A DNA stretch of 64,000 nt from NCBI RefSeq assembly GCF_900090145.1, contig NZ_FMHI01000024.1:16293-80292 (forward strand), read 5' to 3'. The notes under the pieces were generated by a model that was not told the DNA's origin, ran no database searches, and worked only from the letters and a program-made list of their open reading frames with translations. This DNA comes from Streptomyces sp. WMMB 322 (GTDB lineage Bacteria; Actinomycetota; Actinomycetes; Streptomycetales; Streptomycetaceae). Of the stretch, positions 49,984-58,456 are shown one piece after another (within the stretch, counting starts at the first letter, position 1; the number at the start of each line of letters is the position of its first letter). The position numbers and the translations under genes were made by a program.

Positions 49984-51852
49984 GTGATGAGCAGCAGGCG
50001 CGACCACCCCACGCAGACCACCGGTGCACACCGTGCGCATTCGGCGCTGCGGCCGAATCAGCACCAGCGCTCCGGTCCGTCCAAGGTCTTCAGCCGAGCC
50101 GGCGCGTCCCCGAAGGCGGGCGCGAACGGCACGGCCGGTGCGGCCACTTCGGCCGTCGCCGACGGCCCGGCGCCCCCGCCCGGTGCCGTGCGCACGGCGG
50201 GCGCTCCCGTCGGCACGGTCGCATGGCCCGAGGCCGAGGGGTCGGCCGGGCAGTCAACAGGCGCCGCGGTGCCGTCGGTTGCGACGGTCCCGGCCGACGC
50301 CGTGCCGGGCGGCGAGCCGGCGGAGCGCGGGCTGGTCCGCTACGAGCCGTATCTGGACGGCCTGTTCACGTACTGCCTGTCGGTGATGTGCGAACACGAC
50401 GCCGCCATCAGCGCCGTCGGCGAAGCGCTCGTGATCGCCGACCGGCAGCACGAGCGCGACCGCGCGCCGTCCCGCCGCAGCCTGCACCGCCCGTGGCTGT
50501 ACGCGCTCGCCCGCTGGGTCTGCCTGCGCCGGCTGGCCGAGCAGAACAGCCGCGAGGGCGGCCGCGACACGGCCCCCGCCACCGCCGCGCATCTCACCGA
50601 GGCCGCCCGCACGCAGCGCCGCCGGGACCTCGCGGCCCTCGCCTGGCCGGAGGCCGCGGGCACCACGCCCGAGCAGCGTGAGGCGCTGGAGCTGGCCGTA
50701 CGCCACGGCCTGCCGGCGCACGAGGTGGCCGCCGTGCTCTCGCTCAGCGCCGAGGCCGCGAGCGCACTGCTCTCACAGGCGGCCTGCGAGGTGGAGCGCA
50801 CCCGCGCCGCGCTCGCCGTCGTCAAGTCCGGTGGCTGTCCCGCCGTGTCGGGCCTCGCAGGTGAGGACCAGCTGCTGCTCGGCCCCGCCTTCCGGCGCGA
50901 GCTCGTCAAGCACGTCGACGAGTGCCCGCACTGCCGCCGCGCCGCCGAGCGTGCCATGTCCGGCGTCGCGTGGCCGGGCACGGCCCCCGCAGGCACCGCG
51001 GTGCTCGCCGTGCTCGAGGCTCCGCGTCCGGCTGTGGAGGCGGCCGTGCTCACCGTTCGGCGGGCACGTCACAAGCACATGCCCCGCTTCGACAGAACCG
51101 GCTTCCCGGTGGAGATCAAGGACCGTGGGGCCCGCCGCGACAAGCTGCGCAGCAGGGCCGTGACCACGACGGTCGTGGCCACCGTCATCGCCGCTCCGGT
51201 GCTCGCGCTGTGGGCCGCGTACCGGGGTGCGCCGTTGACCGGCGAGTCCGACGGCTCCTCCGTCTCGGCCTCCGAGCGCGACGACGAAGCGGCCCTGCGC
51301 GGGCAGCCGTTCGAGAACGCCGCGGAGGACAGGGTGCGCGGGCGCGACGACCGCGGGCGGGACGGCAAGGACGACTCCGGCAAGAAGAAGGCCCACGGCA
51401 AGCACGGCAAGGACAAGTCCGGGGCCACCGCGGGTGCGGGACGGCTGTCGGTCGACGCCCGGCCCGCAGGGGGCGCGACGCTCATCAGGCTGACGGCGAG
51501 CGGGAGTTCGCCCGTGCGCTGGTCGATGTCCGGTGACGCCTCATGGCTGGTCTTCAGCCGTACGAGCGGCGTGCTGCGCCCCGGTGAGACCGTCACCGTA
51601 CGGGTCGGCGTCCTGCGCAGCCGCGAGCCCGCGGGCGCCTGGGCCGCGCACATCCGGGTCGCACCGTCCGGTGCTCTCGTCACGATCAAGGGACGGGGCT
51701 CCGGGTCCACGTCACCCACGCCGCCGCAGAACCCCCCGAGTCCGCCGCCGTCGTCCGAAGAGCCCACGACGCCGCCGCCCTCGGAGGACCCGACGACGCC
51801 GCCGCCGGAGGATCCCCCGTCCTCCGAGGACCCGAGCTCGCCCCCGGACTGA
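49984..51852 (+). CDS. ECF-sigma-like / zinc anti-sigma / BACON-domain transmembrane fusion protein
   Basis: A 622-residue protein. After a disordered stretch of about 115 residues comes a sigma-2-like helical part (LVRYEPYLDGLFTYCLSVM, then AISAVGEALVIADRQ) and a sigma-4-like part (TPEQREALELAVRHGLPAHE, SLSAEAASALLSQAACEVE). The anti-sigma zinc motif H-x3-C-x2-C follows (KHVDECPHCRRAAER). One membrane helix (VVATVIAAPVLALWAAY) separates these from an outer Lys/Gly-rich stretch, a BACON-like beta domain (VRWSMSGDASWLVFSRTSGV) and a Pro/Ser/Glu tail. The sigma parts look degenerate, so it may be a membrane-held sigma or only a structural relic. Confidence 0.75.
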   Translation: MMSSRRDHPTQTTGAHRAHSALRPNQHQRSGPSKVFSRAGASPKAGANGTAGAATSAVADGPAPPPGAVRTAGAPVGTVAWPEAEGSAGQSTGAAVPSVATVPADAVPGGEPAERGLVRYEPYLDGLFTYCLSVMCEHDAAISAVGEALVIADRQHERDRAPSRRSLHRPWLYALARWVCLRRLAEQNSREGGRDTAPATAAHLTEAARTQRRRDLAALAWPEAAGTTPEQREALELAVRHGLPAHEVAAVLSLSAEAASALLSQAACEVERTRAALAVVKSGGCPAVSGLAGEDQLLLGPAFRRELVKHVDECPHCRRAAERAMSGVAWPGTAPAGTAVLAVLEAPRPAVEAAVLTVRRARHKHMPRFDRTGFPVEIKDRGARRDKLRSRAVTTTVVATVIAAPVLALWAAYRGAPLTGESDGSSVSASERDDEAALRGQPFENAAEDRVRGRDDRGRDGKDDSGKKKAHGKHGKDKSGATAGAGRLSVDARPAGGATLIRLTASGSSPVRWSMSGDASWLVFSRTSGVLRPGETVTVRVGVLRSREPAGAWAAHIRVAPSGALVTIKGRGSGSTSPTPPQNPPSPPPSSEEPTTPPPSEDPTTPPPEDPPSSEDPSSPPD

Positions 51853-51872
51853 CACGGCACCGCCATCACGTG

Positions 51873-51990
51873 CCGGTTCGCACACAGTTACCGGTTCGCA
51901 CACAGTCACCGGTGCACGCACAGTTGCCGGTGCACGCACAGACACCAGTACACGCACAGGCACCGGTACACGCACGGACACCGGCACCGG
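51873..51990 (+). repeat. 18-bp tandem repeat, six copies plus a partial
   Basis: Units start every 18 bp from 51873 to 51963, each close to CCGGTGCACGCACAGNNA; neighbouring copies differ at a few sites. A partial seventh copy ends near 51990. The array starts 20 bp after the fusion gene stop and ends before the convergent Cys-rich gene stop. Open frames through it (Thr/Val/His-rich) have no start signals. Confidence 0.85.
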
Positions 51991-52028
51991 CCGGACGGCG
52001 CGGCGGAGCCGGCCGCCCGGCGTCCTCG

Positions 52029-53048
52029 TCAGCCCTGAGGCGGGTCGGCAGGTTTCGGATCCGCCGGTTTCGGGTCGGCCGGGTGCGGGGCCAGCAGCGG
52101 AAGCGGCGCGAACCGCGAGCCCGGGCCGGAGGCCGCACCCCCGTCGCCCTGGGCGCCGAGGCGCTGCTCGCACAGCCCGGCGAGGGTTTCGTAGCCCGCC
52201 TCGCCCATCAGCTCGGTCAACTCCGGTTTGTACGAGACGTACACGGGCTCGCCCGCCCCGTGCGCAGAGGGCGCCGAGGTGCACCACCAGTGAAGGTCGT
52301 GCCCTCCCGGCCCCCAACCCCGCCTGTCGTACTCGCCGATGGAGACGACCAGCACCTGCTCGCCGTCGGCCTGCTCGACCCATTCGAAGGTCCTGCGGAT
52401 GGGCAACTGCCAGCACACGTCCGGTTTCGTCTCCAGCGGCTCACGGCCCTCGCGCAGCGCGAGCATGTGCAGGGCGCAGCCCTGACCGCCGGGGAATCCG
52501 GGCCGGTTGTGGAAGATGCAGGCGCCCTCCCAGCGGCGCGTCTGCCGCTCCCCGTCGTTCTCGTCCTTCTCCACCCAGCCGGAGCCGGTGCCCACGTCGT
52601 GGAACTGCCATGTCTCCGGCGTCAGTCGCTCCACGTGCGCCGCCACGCGCTCCTCGTCCTCCTCGTCGGAGAAGTGCGCGCCCAGCGTGCAGCACCCGTC
52701 GTCCGCCCGGCCGGGCCTGATGCCCTGGCATCCCTGCCCGAAGACGCAGTGCCAGCGCGAGGTGAGCCATGTCAGGTCGCAGCGGAAGACCTGCTCGTCG
52801 TCTGCGGGGTCGGGGAACTCGACCCAGGCCCGGGGGAAGTCCAGGCCTGTCTCCTCGGACCTGGGGCCGGCGCCGTCGTGGCCCTGTTGCTCCTCGTCGG
52901 CCGGGTCGCCGCCACCGTTCCGCTGCTGCGCGATCTGTGCCTCCTGGGGGCCCTGCGCCTGTTGAGTTCCCTGGGCCTGTTGTCCCGGCTGTCCAGGATT
53001 CGCCCGTCCGCCCTGCTTCCGGCGCTTCGCCGCTTTCGTCTTACCCAC
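52029..53048 (-). CDS. Conserved Cys-rich protein of unknown function
   Basis: A 339-residue soluble protein. A Lys/Arg then Gln-rich N-terminus (about 1-60) precedes a core with regularly placed Cys: HCVFGQGCQGI, DDGCCTLGAHF, GACIFHNRPGFPGGQGCALH and DVCWQLPI. The C..C..CC pattern with later Cys/His recalls metal-chelating CxxxCC-type proteins (YkgJ/DUF3109-like), but I cannot assign a family. Asp/Pro/Lys repeats (ADPKPADPKPAD) end it. It is transcribed divergently from ppx, both leaderless. Confidence 0.7.
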   Translation of the reverse strand: MGKTKAAKRRKQGGRANPGQPGQQAQGTQQAQGPQEAQIAQQRNGGGDPADEEQQGHDGAGPRSEETGLDFPRAWVEFPDPADDEQVFRCDLTWLTSRWHCVFGQGCQGIRPGRADDGCCTLGAHFSDEEDEERVAAHVERLTPETWQFHDVGTGSGWVEKDENDGERQTRRWEGACIFHNRPGFPGGQGCALHMLALREGREPLETKPDVCWQLPIRRTFEWVEQADGEQVLVVSIGEYDRRGWGPGGHDLHWWCTSAPSAHGAGEPVYVSYKPELTELMGEAGYETLAGLCEQRLGAQGDGGAASGPGSRFAPLPLLAPHPADPKPADPKPADPPQG

Positions 53049-53055
53049 GTGCCCC

Positions 53056-53061
53056 AGCGTA
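53056..53061 (-). promoter_or_regulatory. -10 box of the Cys-rich protein gene (leaderless)
   Basis: On the minus strand TACGCT ends 7 nt before the GTG at 53048. Confidence 0.45.
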
Positions 53062-53084
53062 GCCGCGGAGGCACCCGAAACGGC

Positions 53085-53090
53085 TAGCGT
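53085..53090 (+). promoter_or_regulatory. -10 box of the Ppx/GppA gene (leaderless)
   Basis: TAGCGT ends 6 nt before the ATG at 53097. Its mirror partner on the other strand is only 23 bp away. Confidence 0.5.
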
Positions 53091-53096
53091 GACCGT

Positions 53097-54029
53097 ATGA
53101 GACTCGGTGTCCTCGACGTGGGCTCGAACACGGTCCACCTGCTCGTGGTGGACGCGCACTCCGGCGCGCGGCCCCTTCCCGCCTATTCACACAAGGCAGA
53201 GCTCAGACTCGCCGAACTCCTCGACGAGGAGGGTGCGATCAACTCCGACGGCGTCGACCGTCTCGCCGCCACCGTCGCCGACGCGCTCCAGGTCGCGGAG
53301 GACCAGGGGGTCGAGGATCTTCTCCCGTTCGCCACCTCCGCGGTGCGTGAGGCGGCCAACGCGGAGCACGTCCTCGCACGCGTCGCCGAGGAGACCGGCG
53401 TCAAGCTGGAGGTACTCACCGGCGAGGACGAGGCCCGGCTCACCTTCCTCGCCTCGCGCCGCTGGTTCGGCTGGTCGGTGGGCCGGTTGCTGCTCCTCGA
53501 CATCGGCGGGGGCTCCCTGGAGATCGCCTTCGGGCAGGACGAGGAGCCGGATGCCGCCGTCTCGCTGCCGCTGGGCGCCGGCAGACTCACCAGCGCCTGG
53601 CTGCCCGGTGATCCGCCCGACACGGACGGCCAGCGGGCGCTGCGCCGTCACGTACGGACCGAAATCGCGCGCGTCGTCGGCGAGTTCACCCGCTTCAGCT
53701 CCCCGGACCACGCCGTCGGCACCTCCAAGTCGTTCAAGCAGCTCGCCCGCATCGCCGGTGCGGCCCGCAGCTCCGAAGGCCCGTACGTCGAACGGCGGTT
53801 GAGCCGTGCTGCGCTGGAGGCGTGGGTGCCGCGCCTCGCCACCATGACCGCCGCCGAACGGTCGGAGCTGCCCGGGGTGTCGGCGGGCAGGGCTCATCAG
53901 CTCCTCGCCGCAGCCATGGTCGCGGAGGCCGCGATGGACCTCTTCCGCGTCGACGAGGTCGAGATCTGCCCCTGGGCGCTGCGCGAGGGCGTCATCCTGC
54001 GGCGCCTCGACCACCTGCGCAGCTCGTGA
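53097..54029 (+). CDS. Ppx/GppA-family phosphatase
   Basis: A 310-residue exopolyphosphatase / pppGpp phosphatase-type protein of the ASKHA fold. Motifs are LGVLDVGSNTVHLLVVD, PFATSAVREAANA, EVLTGEDEARLTF and LLLLDIGGGSLEIAFG. It is the short two-domain form without a C-terminal HD domain. In mycobacteria such short enzymes act on polyphosphate or phosphonucleotides; which substrate is used here cannot be read. Confidence 0.93.
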   Translation: MRLGVLDVGSNTVHLLVVDAHSGARPLPAYSHKAELRLAELLDEEGAINSDGVDRLAATVADALQVAEDQGVEDLLPFATSAVREAANAEHVLARVAEETGVKLEVLTGEDEARLTFLASRRWFGWSVGRLLLLDIGGGSLEIAFGQDEEPDAAVSLPLGAGRLTSAWLPGDPPDTDGQRALRRHVRTEIARVVGEFTRFSSPDHAVGTSKSFKQLARIAGAARSSEGPYVERRLSRAALEAWVPRLATMTAAERSELPGVSAGRAHQLLAAAMVAEAAMDLFRVDEVEICPWALREGVILRRLDHLRSS

Positions 54030-54174
54030 GATCCCTCACGGCAGCCGCCGCCGTACGCGCGCTGCCGCGGCCTTCAGAAGGCGTCGCGGCAGCGTCGTGA
54101 CCAGCGGAACGATCAATGGGCGGCCCGTCGCGGAGCGGCCTCCCGCTCCCGGACCGGGCACCCGGGCGGAGCCT

Positions 54175-54180
54175 TAGGCT
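54175..54180 (+). promoter_or_regulatory. -10 box of the sugar-phosphate isomerase-like gene (leaderless)
   Basis: TAGGCT ends 7 nt before the GTG at 54188 and decides between several in-frame starts. Confidence 0.5.
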
Positions 54181-54187
54181 GTCTGCT

Positions 54188-55024
54188 GTGGTCCAACCTG
54201 CTCGCGTCCCCGATGTGAAGGTCGCCCTGTCGACGGCCTCCGTCTATCCGGAGTCGACGGCGACGGCTTTCGAGATCGCCGCACGTCTCGGCTACGACGG
54301 AGTCGAGGTCATGGTGTGGACGGACCCGGTGAGCCAGGACATCGAGGCACTGCGACGCCTCTCCGACTTCCACGGCGTTCCCGTGCTCGCCGTGCACGCC
54401 CCCTGTCTGCTGATCACCCAGCGCGTGTGGTCCACGGACCCCTGGGTGAAACTCCAGCGTGCGCGGTCGGCAGCGGAGCGGCTCGGCGCGTCGACGGTCG
54501 TCGTGCACCCGCCCTTCCGGTGGCAGCGCAATTACGCGCGCGACTTCGTCAGCGGCGTGTGGCGGATGGCGGGCGAGACCGACGTGCGCTTCGCCGTGGA
54601 GAACATGTTCCCGTGGCGCTACCGCGACCGCGAGATGCTCGCCTACGCGCCCGACTGGGATCCCACCCGGGACGACTACCGGCACTTCACGATCGACCTC
54701 TCGCACACGGCGACCTCGCGCACCGAGACCCTCGCCATGCTCGACCGCATGGGCGACAGGCTCGGTCACGTGCACATCGCGGACGGCACCGGGTCGAACA
54801 AGGACGAGCATCTGGTCCCCGGACGCGGCAACCAGCCGTGCGCGGAGCTCCTGGAGCGGCTCGGCGCGAGCGGCTTCGACGGCCACGTCGTCGTCGAGGT
54901 CAACACGCGGCGCGCGATGTCCGCGGACGAGCGGGAGAGCGACCTGGCCGAGGCGCTCGCGTACACGCGGCTCCACCTGGCCTCGGCGGCCGTAGGAGGC
55001 CCGTCCCCGCAGGGGCAGCGGTGA
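54188..55024 (+). CDS. Sugar phosphate isomerase/epimerase (AP endonuclease 2-like TIM barrel)
   Basis: A 278-residue TIM-barrel protein with ALSTASVYPESTATAFEIAA, LGYDGVEVMVWTDP, TVVVHPPFRWQRNYARDF, RFAVENMFPW, FTIDLSHTATSRT, LGHVHIADGTGSNKDEHLVP and HVVVEVNT. His and Glu residues in these strands fit the divalent-metal centre of the family. Substrate is unknown. The GTG at 54188 is favoured by the promoter position. The TetR gene overlaps its stop by 4 nt. Confidence 0.85.
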   Translation: MVQPARVPDVKVALSTASVYPESTATAFEIAARLGYDGVEVMVWTDPVSQDIEALRRLSDFHGVPVLAVHAPCLLITQRVWSTDPWVKLQRARSAAERLGASTVVVHPPFRWQRNYARDFVSGVWRMAGETDVRFAVENMFPWRYRDREMLAYAPDWDPTRDDYRHFTIDLSHTATSRTETLAMLDRMGDRLGHVHIADGTGSNKDEHLVPGRGNQPCAELLERLGASGFDGHVVVEVNTRRAMSADERESDLAEALAYTRLHLASAAVGGPSPQGQR

Positions 55025-55638
55025 GCGCGGACGGGCCGGTGCGCAGACGCGGCCGTCCCGCGTCCGCGGAGAAGGCGGCCGGAGAGCCGGCGACCCGGGA
55101 CCGCATCCTCGGCGCAGCCCGTACGGAGTTCGCGGAGCGCGGCTACGACAAGGCGTCGATCCGGGCGATCGCGCGCCGCGCGGGCGTGGACTCCGCCCTC
55201 GTGCACCACTACTTCGGCACCAAGGAGCAGGTCTTCACGGCGGCCGTGCAGGGTGCGTTCGCCCCGGCCATGGGCATTCCCGACCTGCTGCTGTCGGGCA
55301 GCCGTGAGGAGTGGGGCGAGCGGCTCGTCGGATACGTGTTCAAGATCTGGGAGGACGCGGTCACCCGCGATCCCCTGATGGCGATCATGCGTTCCGCCGT
55401 CAACAACGAGACGGCCGCGTCCATCTTCCGTGGGCTCGTCTCCCGCAACCTGCTGGAGCGCGTCGCCGGGGGACTGGACAAGCCGGACGCGGCGCTGCGG
55501 GTGGAGCTGGCGATCGCCCAGCTCGTGGGCACCGCCATGCTGCGGTACGTGATCAAGGTCGAGCCGCTCGCGTCGGTCCGGCCCGAGGAGCTGATCCCCC
55601 GGCTCGCGCCCTTCGTGCAGCGGCATCTGACCGGCTGA
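55021..55638 (+). CDS. TetR-family transcriptional regulator
   Basis: A 205-residue regulator. The helix-turn-helix lies at about residues 25-70: RDRILGAARTEFAERGYDKA, then SIRAIARRAGVDSALVHHYF. FGTKEQVFTAAVQG follows. The C-terminal ligand domain is of the TetR_C type with WEDAVTRDPLMAIMRSAV. It is coupled to the isomerase-like gene and may regulate it or the ABC exporter downstream; no operator was identified. Confidence 0.92.
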   Translation: MSADGPVRRRGRPASAEKAAGEPATRDRILGAARTEFAERGYDKASIRAIARRAGVDSALVHHYFGTKEQVFTAAVQGAFAPAMGIPDLLLSGSREEWGERLVGYVFKIWEDAVTRDPLMAIMRSAVNNETAASIFRGLVSRNLLERVAGGLDKPDAALRVELAIAQLVGTAMLRYVIKVEPLASVRPEELIPRLAPFVQRHLTG

Positions 55639-55904
55639 GGCCTGCCGGGGCCGTACGTGCCGGCCCGGGGCTGTGGCGCCGAAGACCCGGAGCTGTCGCG
55701 CCGGCGCCCCGGGCGGCCCCGCTGACGGAAGGTCTCAGCATGTGATCCCGGGGTCCGGATCCCGGTCGTGTGGGCGTATCCTCGGGCGCTACCGAATGTG
55801 CGAGCTGCCGCCCCGCAGACGAGGCGACGCAGGCGCCGGGCGGCGCGCACCGGAGACATCGCGCGTCACCGGAAGGCGTACGCGCCGTACGAGGGAGTTG
55901 CACG

Positions 55905-57746
55905 ATGCCCGAGCTGAGGTCCCGCACCGTCACACACGGCCGCAACATGGCGGGTGCCCGAGCCCTCATGCAGGCCTCGGGCGTAGCCCGCGAGGACTTC
56001 GGCAAGCCGATCATCGCGGTCTCCAACAGCTTCACGGAGTTCGTTCCCGGGCACACCCACCTCCAGCCCGTGGGCCGGATCGTGAGCGACGCGATCAAGG
56101 CCGCCGGCGGCATTCCGCGCGAGTTCAACACGATCGCCGTCGACGACGGCATCGCCATGGGCCACAGCGGGATGCTCTACTCGCTGCCCTCCCGCGACCT
56201 GATCGCCGACTCGGTGGAGTACATGACCGAGGCGCACTGCGCCGACGCCCTCATCTGCATCTCCAACTGCGACAAGATCACGCCCGGGATGCTCAACGCC
56301 GCGATGCGGCTCAACATCCCGACCGTCTTCGTCTCCGGCGGCCCCATGGAGTCCGGCACGGCGACCCTCGTCAACGGCACGGTCCGCAAGCTCGACCTGA
56401 TCAGCGCCATCTCCGAGTCCGCCAACGAGAGCGTCTCGGACGAGGACATGCGCCGCATCGAGGACAGCGCCTGCCCCACCTGCGGCTCCTGCTCCGGCAT
56501 GTTCACCGCCAACTCGATGAACTGCCTCACCGAGGCCATGGGCCTCTCCCTGCCCGGCAACGGCTCCGTCCTCGCCACGCACACCGCCCGCAAGGCCCTC
56601 TACGAGGACGCCGGTGCCACGGTGGTCGAGCTGGCCCGGCGGTACTACGAGCAGGACGACCAGACCGTGCTGCCCCGGAGCATCGGCTCCCGCGCCGCCT
56701 TCGAGAACGCGATGGCGCTCGACATCGCCATGGGCGGCTCCACCAACACGATCCTGCACCTGCTCGCCGCCGCCCAGGAGGCGGAGCTCGACTTCACCAT
56801 GGCGGACATCGACGCGCTCTCCCGCTCGCTGCCCTGCCTGACCAAGGTCGCGCCGAACGGCACGTACTACATGGAGGACGTGCACCGCGCCGGAGGCATC
56901 CCGGCCATCCTCGGCGAGCTGTACCGCGCGGGCCTGCTCAACGAGGACGTGCACAGCGTGCACTCCCCGTCGCTTGCCGACTGGCTCAAGAGCTGGGACA
57001 TCCGCGGAGGGTCGCCCTCGGCGAAGGCCACGGAGCTCTTCCACGCCGCGCCCGGCTGTGTCCGCTCCGCCTCGGCGTTCTCGCAGTCCGAGCGCTGGGA
57101 CTCCCTCGACACCGACGCCGCGGGCGGCTGCATCCGCGACATCGAGCACGCCTACTCCACGGAGGGCGGCCTGGCCGTCCTCCACGGCAACCTCGCCGAG
57201 AACGGCTGTGTCGTGAAGACGGCGGGCGTCGACGAGTCGATCCTCACCTTCAGCGGGCCGGCCGTGGTGTGCGAGTCGCAGGAGCAGGCCGTCGAGGCCA
57301 TCCTCGCCAAGCAGGTCAAGGAGGGCGACGTCGTCGTCATCCGCTACGAGGGCCCCAAGGGCGGCCCCGGCATGCAGGAGATGCTCTACCCGACGTCGTT
57401 CCTCAAGGGACGCGGACTCGGCAAGGCGTGCGCGCTCATCACCGACGGCCGCTTCTCGGGCGGCACTTCGGGCCTGTCCATCGGCCATGTCTCGCCGGAG
57501 GCGGCCGGCGGCGGCACGATCGCACTCGTCGAGACCGACGACGAGATCGTCATCGACATCCCGAACCGCACCATCCGGCTGAACGTCCCGGACGAGGAAC
57601 TCGCCGCGCGCCGCGAGGCGTTGAACGGCCGCTACGCGCCCCGCGACCGCGACCGCAAGGTCTCCACCGCCCTGCGCGCCTACGCGGCCATGGCCACCAG
57701 CGCCGACAAGGGCGCCGTGCGCGACCTGAGCCAGCTCGGAGGCTGA
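55905..57746 (+). CDS. ilvD: Dihydroxy-acid dehydratase
   Basis: IlvD makes the 2-keto acids for isoleucine and valine. The 613-residue protein has GKPIIAVSNSFTEFVPGHTH, the iron-sulfur Cys motifs CISNCDKITPGM and DSACPTCGSCSGMFTANSMN, and the late ALITDGRFSGGTSGLSIGH. The length fits the E. coli-type enzyme. The ATG has a GAGGGAG ribosome-binding site. A possible -10 (TATCCT, 55777-55782) leaves a 5' leader of roughly 115 nt, in which I found no Ile/Val/Leu-rich leader peptide. Confidence 0.97.
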   Translation: MPELRSRTVTHGRNMAGARALMQASGVAREDFGKPIIAVSNSFTEFVPGHTHLQPVGRIVSDAIKAAGGIPREFNTIAVDDGIAMGHSGMLYSLPSRDLIADSVEYMTEAHCADALICISNCDKITPGMLNAAMRLNIPTVFVSGGPMESGTATLVNGTVRKLDLISAISESANESVSDEDMRRIEDSACPTCGSCSGMFTANSMNCLTEAMGLSLPGNGSVLATHTARKALYEDAGATVVELARRYYEQDDQTVLPRSIGSRAAFENAMALDIAMGGSTNTILHLLAAAQEAELDFTMADIDALSRSLPCLTKVAPNGTYYMEDVHRAGGIPAILGELYRAGLLNEDVHSVHSPSLADWLKSWDIRGGSPSAKATELFHAAPGCVRSASAFSQSERWDSLDTDAAGGCIRDIEHAYSTEGGLAVLHGNLAENGCVVKTAGVDESILTFSGPAVVCESQEQAVEAILAKQVKEGDVVVIRYEGPKGGPGMQEMLYPTSFLKGRGLGKACALITDGRFSGGTSGLSIGHVSPEAAGGGTIALVETDDEIVIDIPNRTIRLNVPDEELAARREALNGRYAPRDRDRKVSTALRAYAAMATSADKGAVRDLSQLGG

Positions 57747-58066
57747 CACCCGCCGTACGGCCGCCCGCTCACGTGGTCGTACGGCGGTTCCCTCCGCGTG
57801 GTCGTACAGCCGTCCCGCCCGAGTCGCCGTACGGCCGTCCGCCCGTCCCGGCGCGACGAGCCCGCCCGCCGTGGCCGTACGGGTCTACGGGCCCCCTACG
57901 GGTCCGCCGTACGGCCACGGCTCTGCCGCGGACCGTTCCACCCGGAGAGGCCTCGGGGAGAACCCTGAACCGCCCCCGATCTCCGCGGTGGCGACTTTCC
58001 CGGCCCGTCCGCGGTGCGCATCATCAAGTGCGTGCATGACCCCAGGAGCCGGAGAAGGGCATCGAC
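57747..58066 (+). other. Spacer after ilvD rich in CGTACGG, with a terminator-like hairpin
   Basis: CGTACGG or a close variant recurs at least six times. The first two copies form GCCGTACG/CGTACGGC arms (57752-57759 and 57778-57785) around an 18-nt loop right after ilvD, which may terminate transcription. No gene is supported. Confidence 0.45.
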
Positions 58067-58360
58067 GTGAGTGAGCAGACGGCAGGCCTCGCCGCCACCG
58101 ACCCAGCCGGAGTCTGGGCGGCCGCCATCGGGACCGGGGGCGTCTTCGTCCTGCTGATCGTGCTCGTGTGGCAGATCGCCGCGACCTGGCGTGCCCGGAT
58201 GCTCGCGGCGCGCGAGGAGCAGTACAAGGAACTCGCCCGCAAGTACGCGGAACTGCTCGAGGACAACGTCGAGTTGCACCGTCGCAGCATCGAGGAGCTG
58301 ACGGCGGCCAGGCGTTCGGTCGACGCGCTGGAGCGGAAGATGATGCGCGAGGTCGAATGA
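58067..58360 (+). CDS. Small membrane protein with coiled coil (97 aa)
   Basis: A 97-residue protein with one N-terminal membrane helix (GGVFVLLIVLVWQIAATW) followed by a long charged helix (about 45-95; EEQYKELARKYAELLEDN, RRSIEELTAARRSVDAL) likely to form a coiled coil. The GTG start has a GGAGAAGGG ribosome-binding site. Function is unknown. It converges on the SulP gene. Confidence 0.75.
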   Translation: MSEQTAGLAATDPAGVWAAAIGTGGVFVLLIVLVWQIAATWRARMLAAREEQYKELARKYAELLEDNVELHRRSIEELTAARRSVDALERKMMREVE

Positions 58361-58456
58361 CCGCCGGCCGTCGTACTGCCGGTGCGTGGCATGCGCCGCC
58401 TGCCACGCCCGGCGACGGGGCGGCGGTCACGCGTGTGGCCGTCTCCCGTACCGCGT

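Noticed and set aside
55783..55904. Branched-chain amino-acid attenuator leader upstream of ilvD
   Set aside because: No short ORF with clustered Ile, Val or Leu codons and no terminator/antiterminator pair was found.
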